From Neptunicella plasticusilytica (GTDB lineage Bacteria > Pseudomonadota > Gammaproteobacteria > Enterobacterales > Alteromonadaceae): DNA of 64,000 nucleotides. Position numbers and translations under genes: made by a program. The stretch lies in assembly GCF_047922965.1 (NCBI RefSeq), contig NZ_CP150481.1, forward strand, positions 3,472,001 through 3,536,000, in the 5' to 3' direction. Shown piece after piece: positions 36,952 through 45,122 of this stretch (position 1 is its first letter; each line of letters starts with the position of its first letter). The notes below the pieces were generated by a model. The model was not told the DNA's origin. It saw only the letters and a program-made list of their open reading frames with translations, and ran no database searches.

Positions 36952-37290
36952 CTACTGACTTAATTGCAGTTCCCTAACCGGCCTGACTTCGATACTGCCA
37001 TGCTCTGCCGGCGGAATTTTGGCCGCCCAGTGAATGGCCTCATTAATATCCTTGGCATCAATCAAATAAAAACCGGCCAGATGCTCTTTGGTTTCCGCAA
37101 AAGGCCCATCGGTAACCTCGACCTTCTGATTGCGCACTCTGACGGTGGTGGCAGTTTCAATCGGATGCAGCGGTTCGGCGGCAAGTAAATGGCCGCTATC
37201 CTGCAATTCACCGGCATATGCTGCGCACTTGTGGTCCGGACAGGCGTGATATTTTTCTTGAGCCAGATAAACCAGACAAAGATATTTCAT
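36952..37290 (-). CDS. YCII/DGPF-domain protein
   Basis: A 112-residue protein of the YCII-related family. It carries the DGPF signature (VTDGPFAETKEHLAGFYLID) that gives the family its name. DGPF proteins are the standard genomic partner of ECF42 sigma factors, and the sigma gene is directly upstream here. Biochemical function is not known. A predicted ECF-type promoter lies 60 bp upstream (37350-37376), and a GGGTGA/TCACCC hairpin is in the leader. Confidence 0.9.
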   Translation of the reverse strand: MKYLCLVYLAQEKYHACPDHKCAAYAGELQDSGHLLAAEPLHPIETATTVRVRNQKVEVTDGPFAETKEHLAGFYLIDAKDINEAIHWAAKIPPAEHGSIEVRPVRELQLSQ

Positions 37291-37349
37291 TGTTTTCTCC
37301 TGTTGCTATCGCTTATACAGGGTGAAAAATCACCCGAATTTAATGACTA

Positions 37350-37376
37350 GTCGAACTCGTCCCTCGCCAATCGACA
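37350..37376 (-). promoter_or_regulatory. Predicted ECF42-type promoter of the DGPF operon
   Basis: On the minus strand TGTCGA (37376-37371) is followed after 17 bases by CGAC (37353-37350). From memory, TGTCGA at -35 and CGA/TC-type -10 elements are the motif reported for ECF42 sigma factors in actinobacteria. The site lies between the sigma gene and its DGPF neighbour, where such a promoter would be expected. Confidence 0.6.
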
Positions 37377-37417
37377 TAGATAATTATTTATTTTTCAATC
37401 ACAGCAAATTTGTAATT

Positions 37418-38668
37418 TCAGTCGGGACTGATTTTGCTGCTTACTTGGTCGATACGTTGTTGTAAAAAGCGTTGTTCAGGAAGCTGTTCGGTTAACGATA
37501 GGGCTTTTTGGTAGGCAGTCATGGCATCGGCAAAACGATTTTCACGACGCAGTAAATCGGCCTGCACCGCATAACTTAAGTGATAGGATTGCAATTGCTT
37601 GTCAGCCAATAATTTGTCCAGCTGTTGTAACCCTATCCCTGCACCATCGCGCATGGCGATGGCCACCACCTGATTGAGCCGGATAACCGGATTATTTTCC
37701 ATCCTGAGTAAGGCCTCGTATAAACCGACAATTTGTGACCAGTCCGTGCTAGCAAAGTCACTGGCTTCAGCATGTACCGCCGATATCGCAGCTTGCAGGG
37801 AATAAGTGGTCAGTTCACCGGCTTCCAGTGCATCGGTGACCAACTGGCAACCTTGCCGGATCAGCTCCTTGTCCCATAAATTGCGCTGCTGTTCTTCCAG
37901 CGGCACCAGATCACCATTGGCTTTGATACGAGCGGCTTGGCGGGAATCATTCAACAGCATTAACGCCAGCAATCCATTCACCGCACAATCTGGCAGCAGC
38001 TTTTTCAGGCTTTCAGCCAATCGAATGGCTTCCACGGTCAAATGCCGTTTTTGTATTTGTTCGCCTGAAGACGCGGAATAACCTTCGTTGTATACCAGAT
38101 AGATAACTCTGAGTACTGCCTCCATCCGTTCCGGCAGTTGATGTTTTTCGGGGATTTGATAGGGAATATTGGCATCACGGATTTTATTTTTGGCTCGCAC
38201 TATGCGTTGGGCCAAAGTGGGCGCCGGAATTAAAAACGCCTGGGCAATTTGCTCGGTAGTCAATCCGCAAACTTCACGCAACGTCAATGCAATTTGCACG
38301 TTTTGAGCTAACGCCGGATGACAACAGGTAAAAATCAGCCTGAGTTGATCATCTTCAATATTCTGTTCGTTGTGCAGACTGATTTCAGGGCCAATATCGT
38401 CATGTTCGTCAAATATCTCGGGCTGATTTTCAATCGAGGTGTAGCGGGATTCACGCCTGAGTCGATCGATGGCCTTAAAGCGACCGGCAGAAATCAACCA
38501 GGGTACCGGTTTTTCTGGCACGCCCTGTTGTGGCCACTTTTCCAACGCCGCTCGAAAGGCGTCATGTAACGCTTCTTCTGCCAGTTCAAAATTACCCAAT
38601 AGTCTGACTAACGTCGCATAAACCTGGCGGGACTGGTTCTGGTAAAGTTCTGCTATTAGGTTTTGCAC
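37418..38668 (-). CDS. ECF42-type RNA polymerase sigma factor with C-terminal extension
   Basis: A 416-residue sigma-70 family protein, much longer than a normal ECF factor (about 190). Residues 1-180 hold regions 2 and 4 (LVRLLGNFELAEEALHDAF; LREVCGLTTEQIAQAFLIP), and the rest is a helical, TPR-like extension (DUF6596 type, with YLVYNEGYSAS and YHLSYAVQADLLRRENRFADA). There is no adjacent anti-sigma gene. In this group the extension itself is thought to control activity. The neighbouring DGPF, VOC, GFA and YdeI genes are its probable regulon. Confidence 0.92.
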   Translation of the reverse strand: MQNLIAELYQNQSRQVYATLVRLLGNFELAEEALHDAFRAALEKWPQQGVPEKPVPWLISAGRFKAIDRLRRESRYTSIENQPEIFDEHDDIGPEISLHNEQNIEDDQLRLIFTCCHPALAQNVQIALTLREVCGLTTEQIAQAFLIPAPTLAQRIVRAKNKIRDANIPYQIPEKHQLPERMEAVLRVIYLVYNEGYSASSGEQIQKRHLTVEAIRLAESLKKLLPDCAVNGLLALMLLNDSRQAARIKANGDLVPLEEQQRNLWDKELIRQGCQLVTDALEAGELTTYSLQAAISAVHAEASDFASTDWSQIVGLYEALLRMENNPVIRLNQVVAIAMRDGAGIGLQQLDKLLADKQLQSYHLSYAVQADLLRRENRFADAMTAYQKALSLTEQLPEQRFLQQRIDQVSSKISPD

Positions 38669-38821
38669 AAGTACGTCTCTGCTGGTAGGAATTAATCGTT
38701 ATAATCGCCGGGAAATCGTTGCGCTTCAATCGCGTTCGTCACATTTTCAAGACCGTTGGAAAATGCTGTAGCAACGGATTATATCTTTGCTCATCAACAG
38801 CTTGCTCGAACTTATTGCTTG

Positions 38822-38838
38822 TGCACTGTATTAGTGCT
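38822..38838 (+). promoter_or_regulatory. NtrC-like enhancer site
   Basis: TGCAC-N7-GTGCT, one mismatch from the NtrC consensus TGCAC-N7-GTGCA. It lies 95 bp upstream of the sigma-54 promoter at 38933, a normal distance for a nitrogen-control enhancer. Confidence 0.5.
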
Positions 38839-38932
38839 GTTCAATTCCAGCGCCTTTAATTATGGTGCAACAATGAATTTATAACACCATTAACATATTG
38901 TAACTATTTGTTTAATAATGAATTAGTATGAA

Positions 38933-38947
38933 TGGCGTAACCCTTGC
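38933..38947 (+). promoter_or_regulatory. Sigma-54 promoter of the nasT-like gene
   Basis: TGGCGTAACCCTTGC has the invariant GG and GC separated by exactly ten bases, as required at -24/-12. The predicted start lies about 25 bases before the ATG at 38983. It implies NtrC/RpoN-dependent expression. Confidence 0.75.
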
Positions 38948-38982
38948 CTGTATTTTATCTAAACAATTAATCTGCATGGAAA

Positions 38983-39615
38983 ATGTCACATCAAGCGGAC
39001 GCCCTTTTGCAAAATGAAGCAGACAACTGGCAACCTAACTCCATTGTACTGGTTGAATTGTCGTCAACCGATAATTCCATACTGAAACAAGGTTTGGAAG
39101 ATTTCGGCTTCACAATTTTAAGCCAGTTGCAGGATACCCAACATTTGTCCAGCAACGTCACCCTGCACCTTCCCGATGTGCTGGTGTTGGCTATCGACTA
39201 TCCGGATATGGCGACCATTGAGCAATTAAAACGCATTAACGACACCCACCCATTGCCGATTGTGATGTTTTCCGAATACGACATGCCGAACTTTATCCAG
39301 CGCACCATCAAGGCCGGAGTGAGCGCGTTTATTGTGGATGAAATCCAGCCACAACGTTTAAAGAGCATTATTAATGTGGCTTATTTCCGTTTTATCGAAT
39401 ATCAAAACTTAAAAAATGAGCTGTGTAAAACCAGGGAAGAATTGGCAAACCGCAAAATTCTGGAACGCGCCAAAGGGCTGCTGATGCAACAGAAACAGCT
39501 TAATGAAGCCGATGCCTATAAGCTAATGCGCAAAATGGCAATGGATAAAGGCATACCAATCGCCACTGTAGCCGGGCAAATTATCGATGTATTCAGCTTG
39601 CTCAATGAATATTAG
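38983..39615 (+). CDS. nasT: ANTAR-domain antitermination regulator, NasT-like
   Basis: A 210-residue protein with a receiver-like N-terminal domain (SIVLVELSSTDNSILKQGL to about residue 125) and a C-terminal ANTAR RNA-binding domain (NRKILERAKGLLMQQKQLNEADAYKL, then KGIPIATVAGQIID). NasT binds paired hexaloop hairpins in the leaders of nitrate-assimilation mRNAs and prevents termination when nitrate is present; its partner NasS holds it in the absence of nitrate. No NasS gene is adjacent. Such hairpins lie directly downstream, ahead of nrtA. The gene has its own sigma-54 promoter. Confidence 0.88.
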   Translation: MSHQADALLQNEADNWQPNSIVLVELSSTDNSILKQGLEDFGFTILSQLQDTQHLSSNVTLHLPDVLVLAIDYPDMATIEQLKRINDTHPLPIVMFSEYDMPNFIQRTIKAGVSAFIVDEIQPQRLKSIINVAYFRFIEYQNLKNELCKTREELANRKILERAKGLLMQQKQLNEADAYKLMRKMAMDKGIPIATVAGQIIDVFSLLNEY

Positions 39616-39663
39616 AAGCCCTATTTTCAGCTGTTTAAATTGGTGCAGTTTTCAACCTTATGG

Positions 39664-39680
39664 TGCACAAAGGTCTTGCT
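39664..39680 (+). promoter_or_regulatory. Weak NtrC-like site upstream of nrtA
   Basis: TGCAC-N7-TTGCT, three of five matches in the right half, within ATGGTGCAC. Another GGTGCA half-site is at 39642-39647. They lie 60-100 bp upstream of the nrtA sigma-54 promoter. Confidence 0.4.
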
Positions 39681-39742
39681 CATTTTAGAGCTTTCTAGAC
39701 TGGAATTTAAAATATTACTTATAAATCATAATGTTAATACTT

Positions 39743-39758
39743 TGGCACAATAACTGCT
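39743..39758 (+). promoter_or_regulatory. Sigma-54 promoter of the nrtABC leader
   Basis: TGGCACAATAACTGCT: a full TGGCAC -24 element and a GC 10 bases after GG (TGCT -12). The transcript would start near 39770, just before the first ANTAR-type hairpin. Confidence 0.8.
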
Positions 39759-39784
39759 ATTTAAAATCCGTAAGAACATATTCC

Positions 39785-39841
39785 GGTTAGCTTTCAACGG
39801 CGAAAGAAAACCTTTTATAACAACAGCTGCAATGATGCAGC
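39785..39841 (+). promoter_or_regulatory. Tandem ANTAR-target hairpins in the nrtA leader
   Basis: Hairpin P1: GGTT-CTTTC-(AACGGC)-GAAAG-AACC (39785-39812), with a two-base internal loop. Hairpin P2: GCTGC-(AATGAT)-GCAGC (39826-39841). Both six-base loops have A at position 1 and G at position 4, the conserved features of ANTAR RNA targets. A third stem with loop ATGCTT at 39854-39869 lacks the G. A terminator follows. Confidence 0.8.
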
Positions 39842-39885
39842 GATAAAACATACTCTGGATGCTTCCAGACATGTCAGAGCAATGG

Positions 39886-39940
39886 CGCTCATTATCTTGT
39901 TTTCCCTTTGCGGGAAATAAGCTGATGAGCGTTTTTTTTT
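39886..39940 (+). terminator. Regulated intrinsic terminator (attenuator) in the nrtA leader
   Basis: CGCTCAT...ATGAGCG encloses an inner TTTCCC/GGGAAA stem, and nine T residues follow (39932-39940). It lies between the ANTAR hairpins and nrtA, so it should stop transcription unless the NasT-like protein acts. Confidence 0.88.
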
Positions 39941-39978
39941 GCAAAAAATTTGCACTCAAGCAACAAGAGGAACAAAAA

Positions 39979-41352
39979 ATGAATTGGGCAAAAACGATAA
40001 AACTCATCGCAGTTGTCAGCTTTATCACTGCGACTCTATCCGTCAGAATCGCCAAAGCTGAAATAGGTTATCCGGAAAAAGAAGAGCTTACATTCGGCTT
40101 TATCAAACTCACCGATATGGCGCCTATCGCCATTGCCTATGAAAACGGCTACTTCGAGGATGAAGGCCTGTATGTCAACATTAAAGCTCAGGCAAACTGG
40201 AAAGTTCTGCTCGACGGGGTAATAGACGGACGGCTGGATGGCGCGCATATGTTGGCAGGCCAACCCATAGCGGCAACAATGGGATTTGGCACTAAAGCGC
40301 ACATCATTACGCCTTTTTCAATGGACCTCAATGGCAACGGCATCACCGTATCCAACGAAATCTGGCAACAGATGAAAGCTAATATCCCCAAGCAGGCAGA
40401 CGGCAAGCCAGTGCACCCGATTAAAGCCGAAGCACTCAAACCGGTGATAGATAAGTACAAAGCCGAAGGTAAAGCATTCAAGATGGGCATGGTATTTCCG
40501 GTGTCCACCCATAACTACGAATTACGCTACTGGCTGGCCGCAGGCGGAATCAATCCGGGTTTCTATGCTCCACACAAGTCGGATACCACCGGTCAACTGA
40601 ATGCCGATGTGCTTTTGTCGGTTACCCCGCCACCACAAATGCCGTCCACCATGGAAGCTGGAACAATCCACGGTTATTGCGTCGGCGAACCCTGGAATCA
40701 GCAGGCCGTCTTTAAAGGAATCGGCGTGCCTGTAGTGACCGATTACGAAATTTGGAAAAATAATCCCGAGAAAGTCTTTGGGATAACCGCCGAGTTCGCG
40801 GAAAAATATCCCAATACCACGCTGCGACTCACACGCGCACTGATCCGCGCAGCCAAGTGGCTGGATGACAACAACAACGCCAATCGCCCGGCCGCGGTCA
40901 AGATATTGTCTCAGTCCAATTATGTAGGTGCAGATTATGAAGTGATAGCCAATAGCATGACCGGCACCTTTGAATATGAAAAAGGTGACAAGCGTGACGT
41001 ACCCGACTTCAACGTATTTTTCCGCTACAACGCCACTTATCCCTATTATTCGGATGCCATCTGGTATCTGACCCAAATGCGTCGCTGGGGACAAATCCCG
41101 CAAGATAAAAGCGACCAATGGTACAAGGAGATGGCCAAAAGCGTTTATCGTCCGGATATCTACGCGGCCGCGGCTCAATCACTGATTGACGACAAATTGA
41201 TCGACGCGTCAGAGTTTCCGGACTTTGCCCATGAAGACGGTTTTCGCCCTCCCCAGACCCATTTTATCGACAATTTGACCTATGACGGCCATAAGCCCAA
41301 CGACTACATCAACCAGTTCAGCATCGGTTTAAAACAGGGTGACAAGCTTTAG
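39979..41352 (+). CDS. nrtA: Nitrate/nitrite ABC transporter substrate-binding protein
   Basis: A 457-residue NrtA-family binding protein with a signal peptide (TIKLIAVVSFITATLSVRIAKA). Family regions are LTFGFIKLTDMAPIAIAYENG near the N-terminus, DGAHMLAGQPIA, and the nitrate-site segment TIHGYCVGEPWNQQAV. The ATG at 39979 has AGAGGAAC upstream; a longer in-frame start at 39859 would run across the terminator and is rejected. The signal peptide argues against this being the cytoplasmic sensor NasS. First gene of nrtABC-porin. Confidence 0.92.
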   Translation: MNWAKTIKLIAVVSFITATLSVRIAKAEIGYPEKEELTFGFIKLTDMAPIAIAYENGYFEDEGLYVNIKAQANWKVLLDGVIDGRLDGAHMLAGQPIAATMGFGTKAHIITPFSMDLNGNGITVSNEIWQQMKANIPKQADGKPVHPIKAEALKPVIDKYKAEGKAFKMGMVFPVSTHNYELRYWLAAGGINPGFYAPHKSDTTGQLNADVLLSVTPPPQMPSTMEAGTIHGYCVGEPWNQQAVFKGIGVPVVTDYEIWKNNPEKVFGITAEFAEKYPNTTLRLTRALIRAAKWLDDNNNANRPAAVKILSQSNYVGADYEVIANSMTGTFEYEKGDKRDVPDFNVFFRYNATYPYYSDAIWYLTQMRRWGQIPQDKSDQWYKEMAKSVYRPDIYAAAAQSLIDDKLIDASEFPDFAHEDGFRPPQTHFIDNLTYDGHKPNDYINQFSIGLKQGDKL

Positions 41353-41383
41353 CTTGCCACCCGTCATCGATTAGGAGCTTATT

Positions 41384-42382
41384 ATGACCAGCATCGCCAA
41401 CTTAACAACCCGGCTAACTCTGCCAGACGCGCTGTCGCATCAGATTAAAAACCATGCTTTAGAACTGATGAAATCGCTACTGGCTCCCATTGCCGGAATC
41501 AGTCTGTTTTTATTTTTATGGTCCATAGCGGCGCAGAATATTGATACATCACTGGGCCAATTTCCCGGCCCAAGTGCAGTGATGAACCAATTTCAGGCGT
41601 TGTATCAGGATCATCGGCAGGAGCGACAAAAGGCCGCCGCATTTTATCAACGGCAGGAACAGCGCAACCAGCAACGCATCGCCGCCGATCCAGGCTATGA
41701 ACCTAAAATAAGGCAATATACCGGCAAGAAAACCTTTCTGGATCAAATCGGTACCAGTCTGGTTACGGTGATGTGCGGCTTTGTCACCGCCGCGGTTATC
41801 GCTATTCCATTGGGCATAATGCTGGGGCTCAGCCGCCGTTTATATGCAGCAGTTAACCCGATTATCCAGATATTTAAACCAGTATCGCCGCTGGCCTGGC
41901 TGCCGTTGGTAACCATGGTCGTCAGTGCCTTGTATGTCTCCGACGATCCGGCAATCCCCAAATCTTTTGTTAACTCGATGATTACTGTCAGTCTGTGCAG
42001 TTTATGGCCCATGATGATCAATACCTCCATCGGAGTCGCCTCACTCGATCAGGATCTGGTCAACGTCAGCCGGGTATTACGCTTACCTGCGCTTAAACAT
42101 GTACAGAAAATCGTTCTGCCAGCCTCAATTCCAGCCATTTTTACCGGCATGCGTTTATCACTCGGAGTCGCCTGGATGGTGCTGATCGCTGCCGAAATGC
42201 TGGCGCAAAATCCGGGACTCGGAAAATTTGTTTGGGACGAATTCCAGAACGGCAGTTCCGATTCTTTGGCGCGCATTATGGCAGCTGTGGTGGTCATCGG
42301 TTTTATCGGCTATCTGCTTGATCGGGCCATGTTGATACTGCAACGGCGGGTTAGCTGGGACAAATCCGCCACCATGCTTTAG
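41384..42382 (+). CDS. nrtB: Nitrate ABC transporter permease
   Basis: A 332-residue inner-membrane permease. A charged spacer (about residues 70-115, rich in Gln and Arg) follows the first helix and is usual in proteobacterial NrtB. The EAA loop is near VSRVLRLPALKHVQKIVLPAS, and GMRLSLGVAWMVLIAAEML matches nitrate and taurine permeases. AGGAG precedes the ATG. 31 bp after nrtA. Confidence 0.93.
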   Translation: MTSIANLTTRLTLPDALSHQIKNHALELMKSLLAPIAGISLFLFLWSIAAQNIDTSLGQFPGPSAVMNQFQALYQDHRQERQKAAAFYQRQEQRNQQRIAADPGYEPKIRQYTGKKTFLDQIGTSLVTVMCGFVTAAVIAIPLGIMLGLSRRLYAAVNPIIQIFKPVSPLAWLPLVTMVVSALYVSDDPAIPKSFVNSMITVSLCSLWPMMINTSIGVASLDQDLVNVSRVLRLPALKHVQKIVLPASIPAIFTGMRLSLGVAWMVLIAAEMLAQNPGLGKFVWDEFQNGSSDSLARIMAAVVVIGFIGYLLDRAMLILQRRVSWDKSATML

Positions 42383-42404
42383 TTGTATAACAGGAGAAAC
42401 ACTC

Positions 42405-43253
42405 ATGAGTATTTTACTGGATATTAGCCATATCGATATGACATTCCCTACAGCTAAAGGTGAGTTTGTCGCGCTGCAGGACGTAGATCTTAAAATCAAT
42501 AAAGGTGAGTTTATCTCGCTCATCGGTCATTCGGGCTGTGGCAAATCCACTGTATTGAATATTGTCGCCGGTTTATATCAGGCGAGCGGGGGTGGCATCA
42601 TTCTCGGTGATCGGGAAGTCACCCAACCCGGCCCAGAGCGCGCCGTGGTGTTTCAGAATCATTCGTTGCTGCCCTGGCTTAGCGCCTACCAGAATGTGGA
42701 ACTGGCGGTAAAACAGGTATTTGGGCGACGCAAGTCCAAAGCTGAAACAAAAGACTGGATTGAGCACAATTTAAAACTGGTGCATATGGATCATGCCATG
42801 CACAAACGCCCAGATGAAATATCCGGTGGGATGAAACAGCGTGTTGGTATTGCCCGCGCATTGGCGATGCAGCCTGAAATTTTGCTAATGGACGAACCCT
42901 TTGGTGCGCTGGATGCCCTGACCCGTGCCCATATGCAGGACTCGCTAATGGAGATCCAGGCTGAACTGAACAATACAGTGATTATGATCACCCACGATGT
43001 GGACGAAGCCGTTTTGCTTTCTGACCGGGTGGTGATGATGACCAATGGTCCAGCCGCCACCATTGGCGAAATATTAGCGGTTAATCTTGAGCGCCCACGC
43101 GATCGGCTGGCGCTGGCCGAAGATAAGGAATACAACCGTTTACGCTCCTCCGTTTTGCGCTTTTTGTATGAAAAGCAACGCAAAATCGAACCCATCGAAA
43201 AACCTAACAAAGCCGCAACACCAGTTGCGGCACACACTAATAAAGCAATTTAA
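42405..43253 (+). CDS. Nitrate ABC transporter ATPase
   Basis: A 282-residue single-domain ATPase of the NrtC/NrtD/NasD group. Walker A GHSGCGKST, signature SGGMKQRVGIARAL, Walker B LLMDEPFGALD, and the NrtD-type RDRLALAEDKEYN segment are present. It lacks the extra binding-protein domain of cyanobacterial NrtC. RBS AGGAG. It powers nitrate or nitrite uptake by NrtA-NrtB. Confidence 0.93.
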   Translation: MSILLDISHIDMTFPTAKGEFVALQDVDLKINKGEFISLIGHSGCGKSTVLNIVAGLYQASGGGIILGDREVTQPGPERAVVFQNHSLLPWLSAYQNVELAVKQVFGRRKSKAETKDWIEHNLKLVHMDHAMHKRPDEISGGMKQRVGIARALAMQPEILLMDEPFGALDALTRAHMQDSLMEIQAELNNTVIMITHDVDEAVLLSDRVVMMTNGPAATIGEILAVNLERPRDRLALAEDKEYNRLRSSVLRFLYEKQRKIEPIEKPNKAATPVAAHTNKAI

Positions 43254-43282
43254 CACTCAACACACTTATGGAATAACACAAC

Positions 43283-44503
43283 ATGCAACACACCAAATTA
43301 CAGCAAAAAACGATAACCATAAGCTTGGCCAGCCTGTTTTGCAGTACTTTTAGCGCTGCGCCTATGGCGGAAAGCGTTAACGATATATTCACCGACACCC
43401 ATGCCAAAATAGATATGCGTTTGCGTTACGAATCAGTTGACCAGGACAATGCCCTTAAAGATGCCGACGCCCTGACATTACGCACCCGGTTTAATTTTAT
43501 CACCGGCAGTTACAATGGTTTTTCTGCCGTGTTTGAACTCGAAGACAGCCGCAGTGTGCTTGGACTGGATAATTACAATAATGGCAATGGCAGCAAGTCT
43601 GACTATTCGGTGATAGCCGATCCTGAAACCACCGAACTGGATCAAGCCTTTCTGCAATATATAAATGCAGACTTTAGGGTTAAGTTAGGCCGCCAGGTCA
43701 TTGCACTGGATGGTCAACGTTTTGTCGGTCATGTGGGCTGGCGTCAGGACAAACAAACCTTTGACGCCGTTTCAGCCATATATCAACCGCTCAAAGAGCT
43801 GAAACTCACTTACGCTTACGTGACACAACGTAACCGCATTTTTGCCGAACAAAAGGATATTGATGCTAGCGATCATCTGCTTAACGCAGCCTACATCACC
43901 CCAATTGGAACACTGACCGGCTACGCCTATTTACTGGAGGCCGATAATGGCAGCGACAACGGTCTCGATACCTGGGGTGCGAGTTTTGCCGGACAATCTC
44001 AATGGAATGAGACTAGTGTCAATTATCGATTCGAATATGCCTCTCAGGATGCCGACAACGGTGCCTCCTCTTTTTCGGCTGATTATCTGGCTGCAGAAGC
44101 CGGAATCAATCTAGCGGTGGTGGATATTAAACTGGGTTACGAATCATTAGGCTCGGATAAGGGGCAATACGGTTTTGCCACGCCCTTGGCGACCTTGCAC
44201 AAATTTAATGGCTGGAGCGACCAATTTCTATCCACCCCCACAGTCGGACTCAACGATGTCTATGCATCAATAGGGGGCAAAGTGATGGGTGGCCAATGGA
44301 ATCTGATTTACCATGATTTTAGTGCCGATAAAGCTTCCAGTACTGTTGATGACTTAGGTAATGAAATCAACGCACTGTTTAGCAAAAAACTGGACGATCA
44401 CTTTTCTGCCGGTACAAAGCTAGCCCGTTATTCAGCGGGAGACGCCCCTGCCGGCAAGGTGGATACGGATAAAATCTGGCTATGGCTGGGGGCCAGTTTC
44501 TAA
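43283..44503 (+). CDS. Outer-membrane porin, alginate-export/OprD-like beta barrel
   Basis: A 406-residue exported protein (signal peptide ends near AAPMAES) that starts its barrel with AKIDMRLRYESVDQDN and ends with the terminal aromatic WLWLGASF. Amphipathic strands alternate throughout, as in alginate-export-domain porins. It begins 29 bases after the nrt ATPase, so it probably lets nitrate cross the outer membrane. A CGACAAA/TTTGTCG hairpin after the stop (44515-44532) may end the operon. Confidence 0.85.
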   Translation: MQHTKLQQKTITISLASLFCSTFSAAPMAESVNDIFTDTHAKIDMRLRYESVDQDNALKDADALTLRTRFNFITGSYNGFSAVFELEDSRSVLGLDNYNNGNGSKSDYSVIADPETTELDQAFLQYINADFRVKLGRQVIALDGQRFVGHVGWRQDKQTFDAVSAIYQPLKELKLTYAYVTQRNRIFAEQKDIDASDHLLNAAYITPIGTLTGYAYLLEADNGSDNGLDTWGASFAGQSQWNETSVNYRFEYASQDADNGASSFSADYLAAEAGINLAVVDIKLGYESLGSDKGQYGFATPLATLHKFNGWSDQFLSTPTVGLNDVYASIGGKVMGGQWNLIYHDFSADKASSTVDDLGNEINALFSKKLDDHFSAGTKLARYSAGDAPAGKVDTDKIWLWLGASF

Positions 44504-44514
44504 ACGATTCATTA

Positions 44515-44532
44515 CGACAAAAGGATTTGTCG
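44515..44532 (+). terminator. Hairpin after the nrt operon
   Basis: Perfect 7-bp stem CGACAAA/TTTGTCG with an AGGA loop, followed by AACTTTTG rather than a long T-run. Probably a weak terminator. Confidence 0.5.
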
Positions 44533-44676
44533 AACTTTTGTTCTCCGTTTTATACGTTGTCATCTGCAGGATCTGTTTATCTTTGTTACCTTTTGTTATC
44601 GACAGCTATTTTTTCTGGCAAAAAATGGGATAATTATCATTATTAAATAATGAGTTATCCATTATTAAGGAACATT

Positions 44677-45048
44677 ATGAGTCAGTCGGTATCGGAAGCA
44701 CATGCTTTTTGTAAGGAAGTCGCCAGAACAGGCAAGATATGGTGTATTAAAGACAGTGCAGGAATTCCCACTCCAACGGGTGATGGCGGGATTAAAACCA
44801 TGCCATTCTGGTCAAGTGCGGATAAGGCCCAGGATATTGTCGATAATGCTAAAGCCTACGCTGGCTTTGAAGTATTCGAAATATCCTGGGAAATGTTTAG
44901 CACCAAATGGCTACCAGGGCTGGCCAATGACGAATTACTGGTCGGGGTAAACTGGAGCGGCGAGCATGCCATCGGACTGGATATGGAGCCGGAAATTCTC
45001 AAAGAAGCGATTGAATATCAGATCAATCAGGACGACTACAGCGACTAG
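44677..45048 (+). CDS. DUF2750 domain protein
   Basis: A 123-residue cytoplasmic protein of the DUF2750 family, recognised by FWSSADKAQDIVDNAKAY and LVGVNWSGEHAIGLDMEPE. Its function is not known to me. ATG 44677 is preceded by AAGGAAC; an earlier in-frame ATG (44650) is less likely. It follows the nrt operon but is separated from it by 170 bp with a hairpin, and lies 74 bp before ylqF. Confidence 0.85.
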   Translation: MSQSVSEAHAFCKEVARTGKIWCIKDSAGIPTPTGDGGIKTMPFWSSADKAQDIVDNAKAYAGFEVFEISWEMFSTKWLPGLANDELLVGVNWSGEHAIGLDMEPEILKEAIEYQINQDDYSD

Positions 45049-45122
45049 CGAGATTAGCTGCCGGCGACGACGCTGCTAAATTCCAGTACAATAGCCGCAT
45101 TGCATTTTTCAGGCGTTATTTA

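Larger units (their letters stand above)
38669..38982. other. Divergent regulatory gap between the sigma gene and nasT
   Basis: A 314-bp stretch with no gene. It should contain the promoter of the ECF42 gene on the left (no clear motif seen) and, on the right, the nitrogen-control elements of the nasT-like gene listed separately. AT content rises toward the right. Confidence 0.7.

Noticed and set aside
39854..39869. Third hexaloop hairpin as an ANTAR target
   Set aside because: Stem TCTGG/CCAGA is good, but the loop ATGCTT has C, not G, at position 4; P1 and P2 fit better.
40522..41178. Long minus-strand frame of about 218 codons under nrtA
   Set aside because: Antisense shadow of a clear NrtA gene; composition rich in Gly, Ile and His as expected for such shadows.
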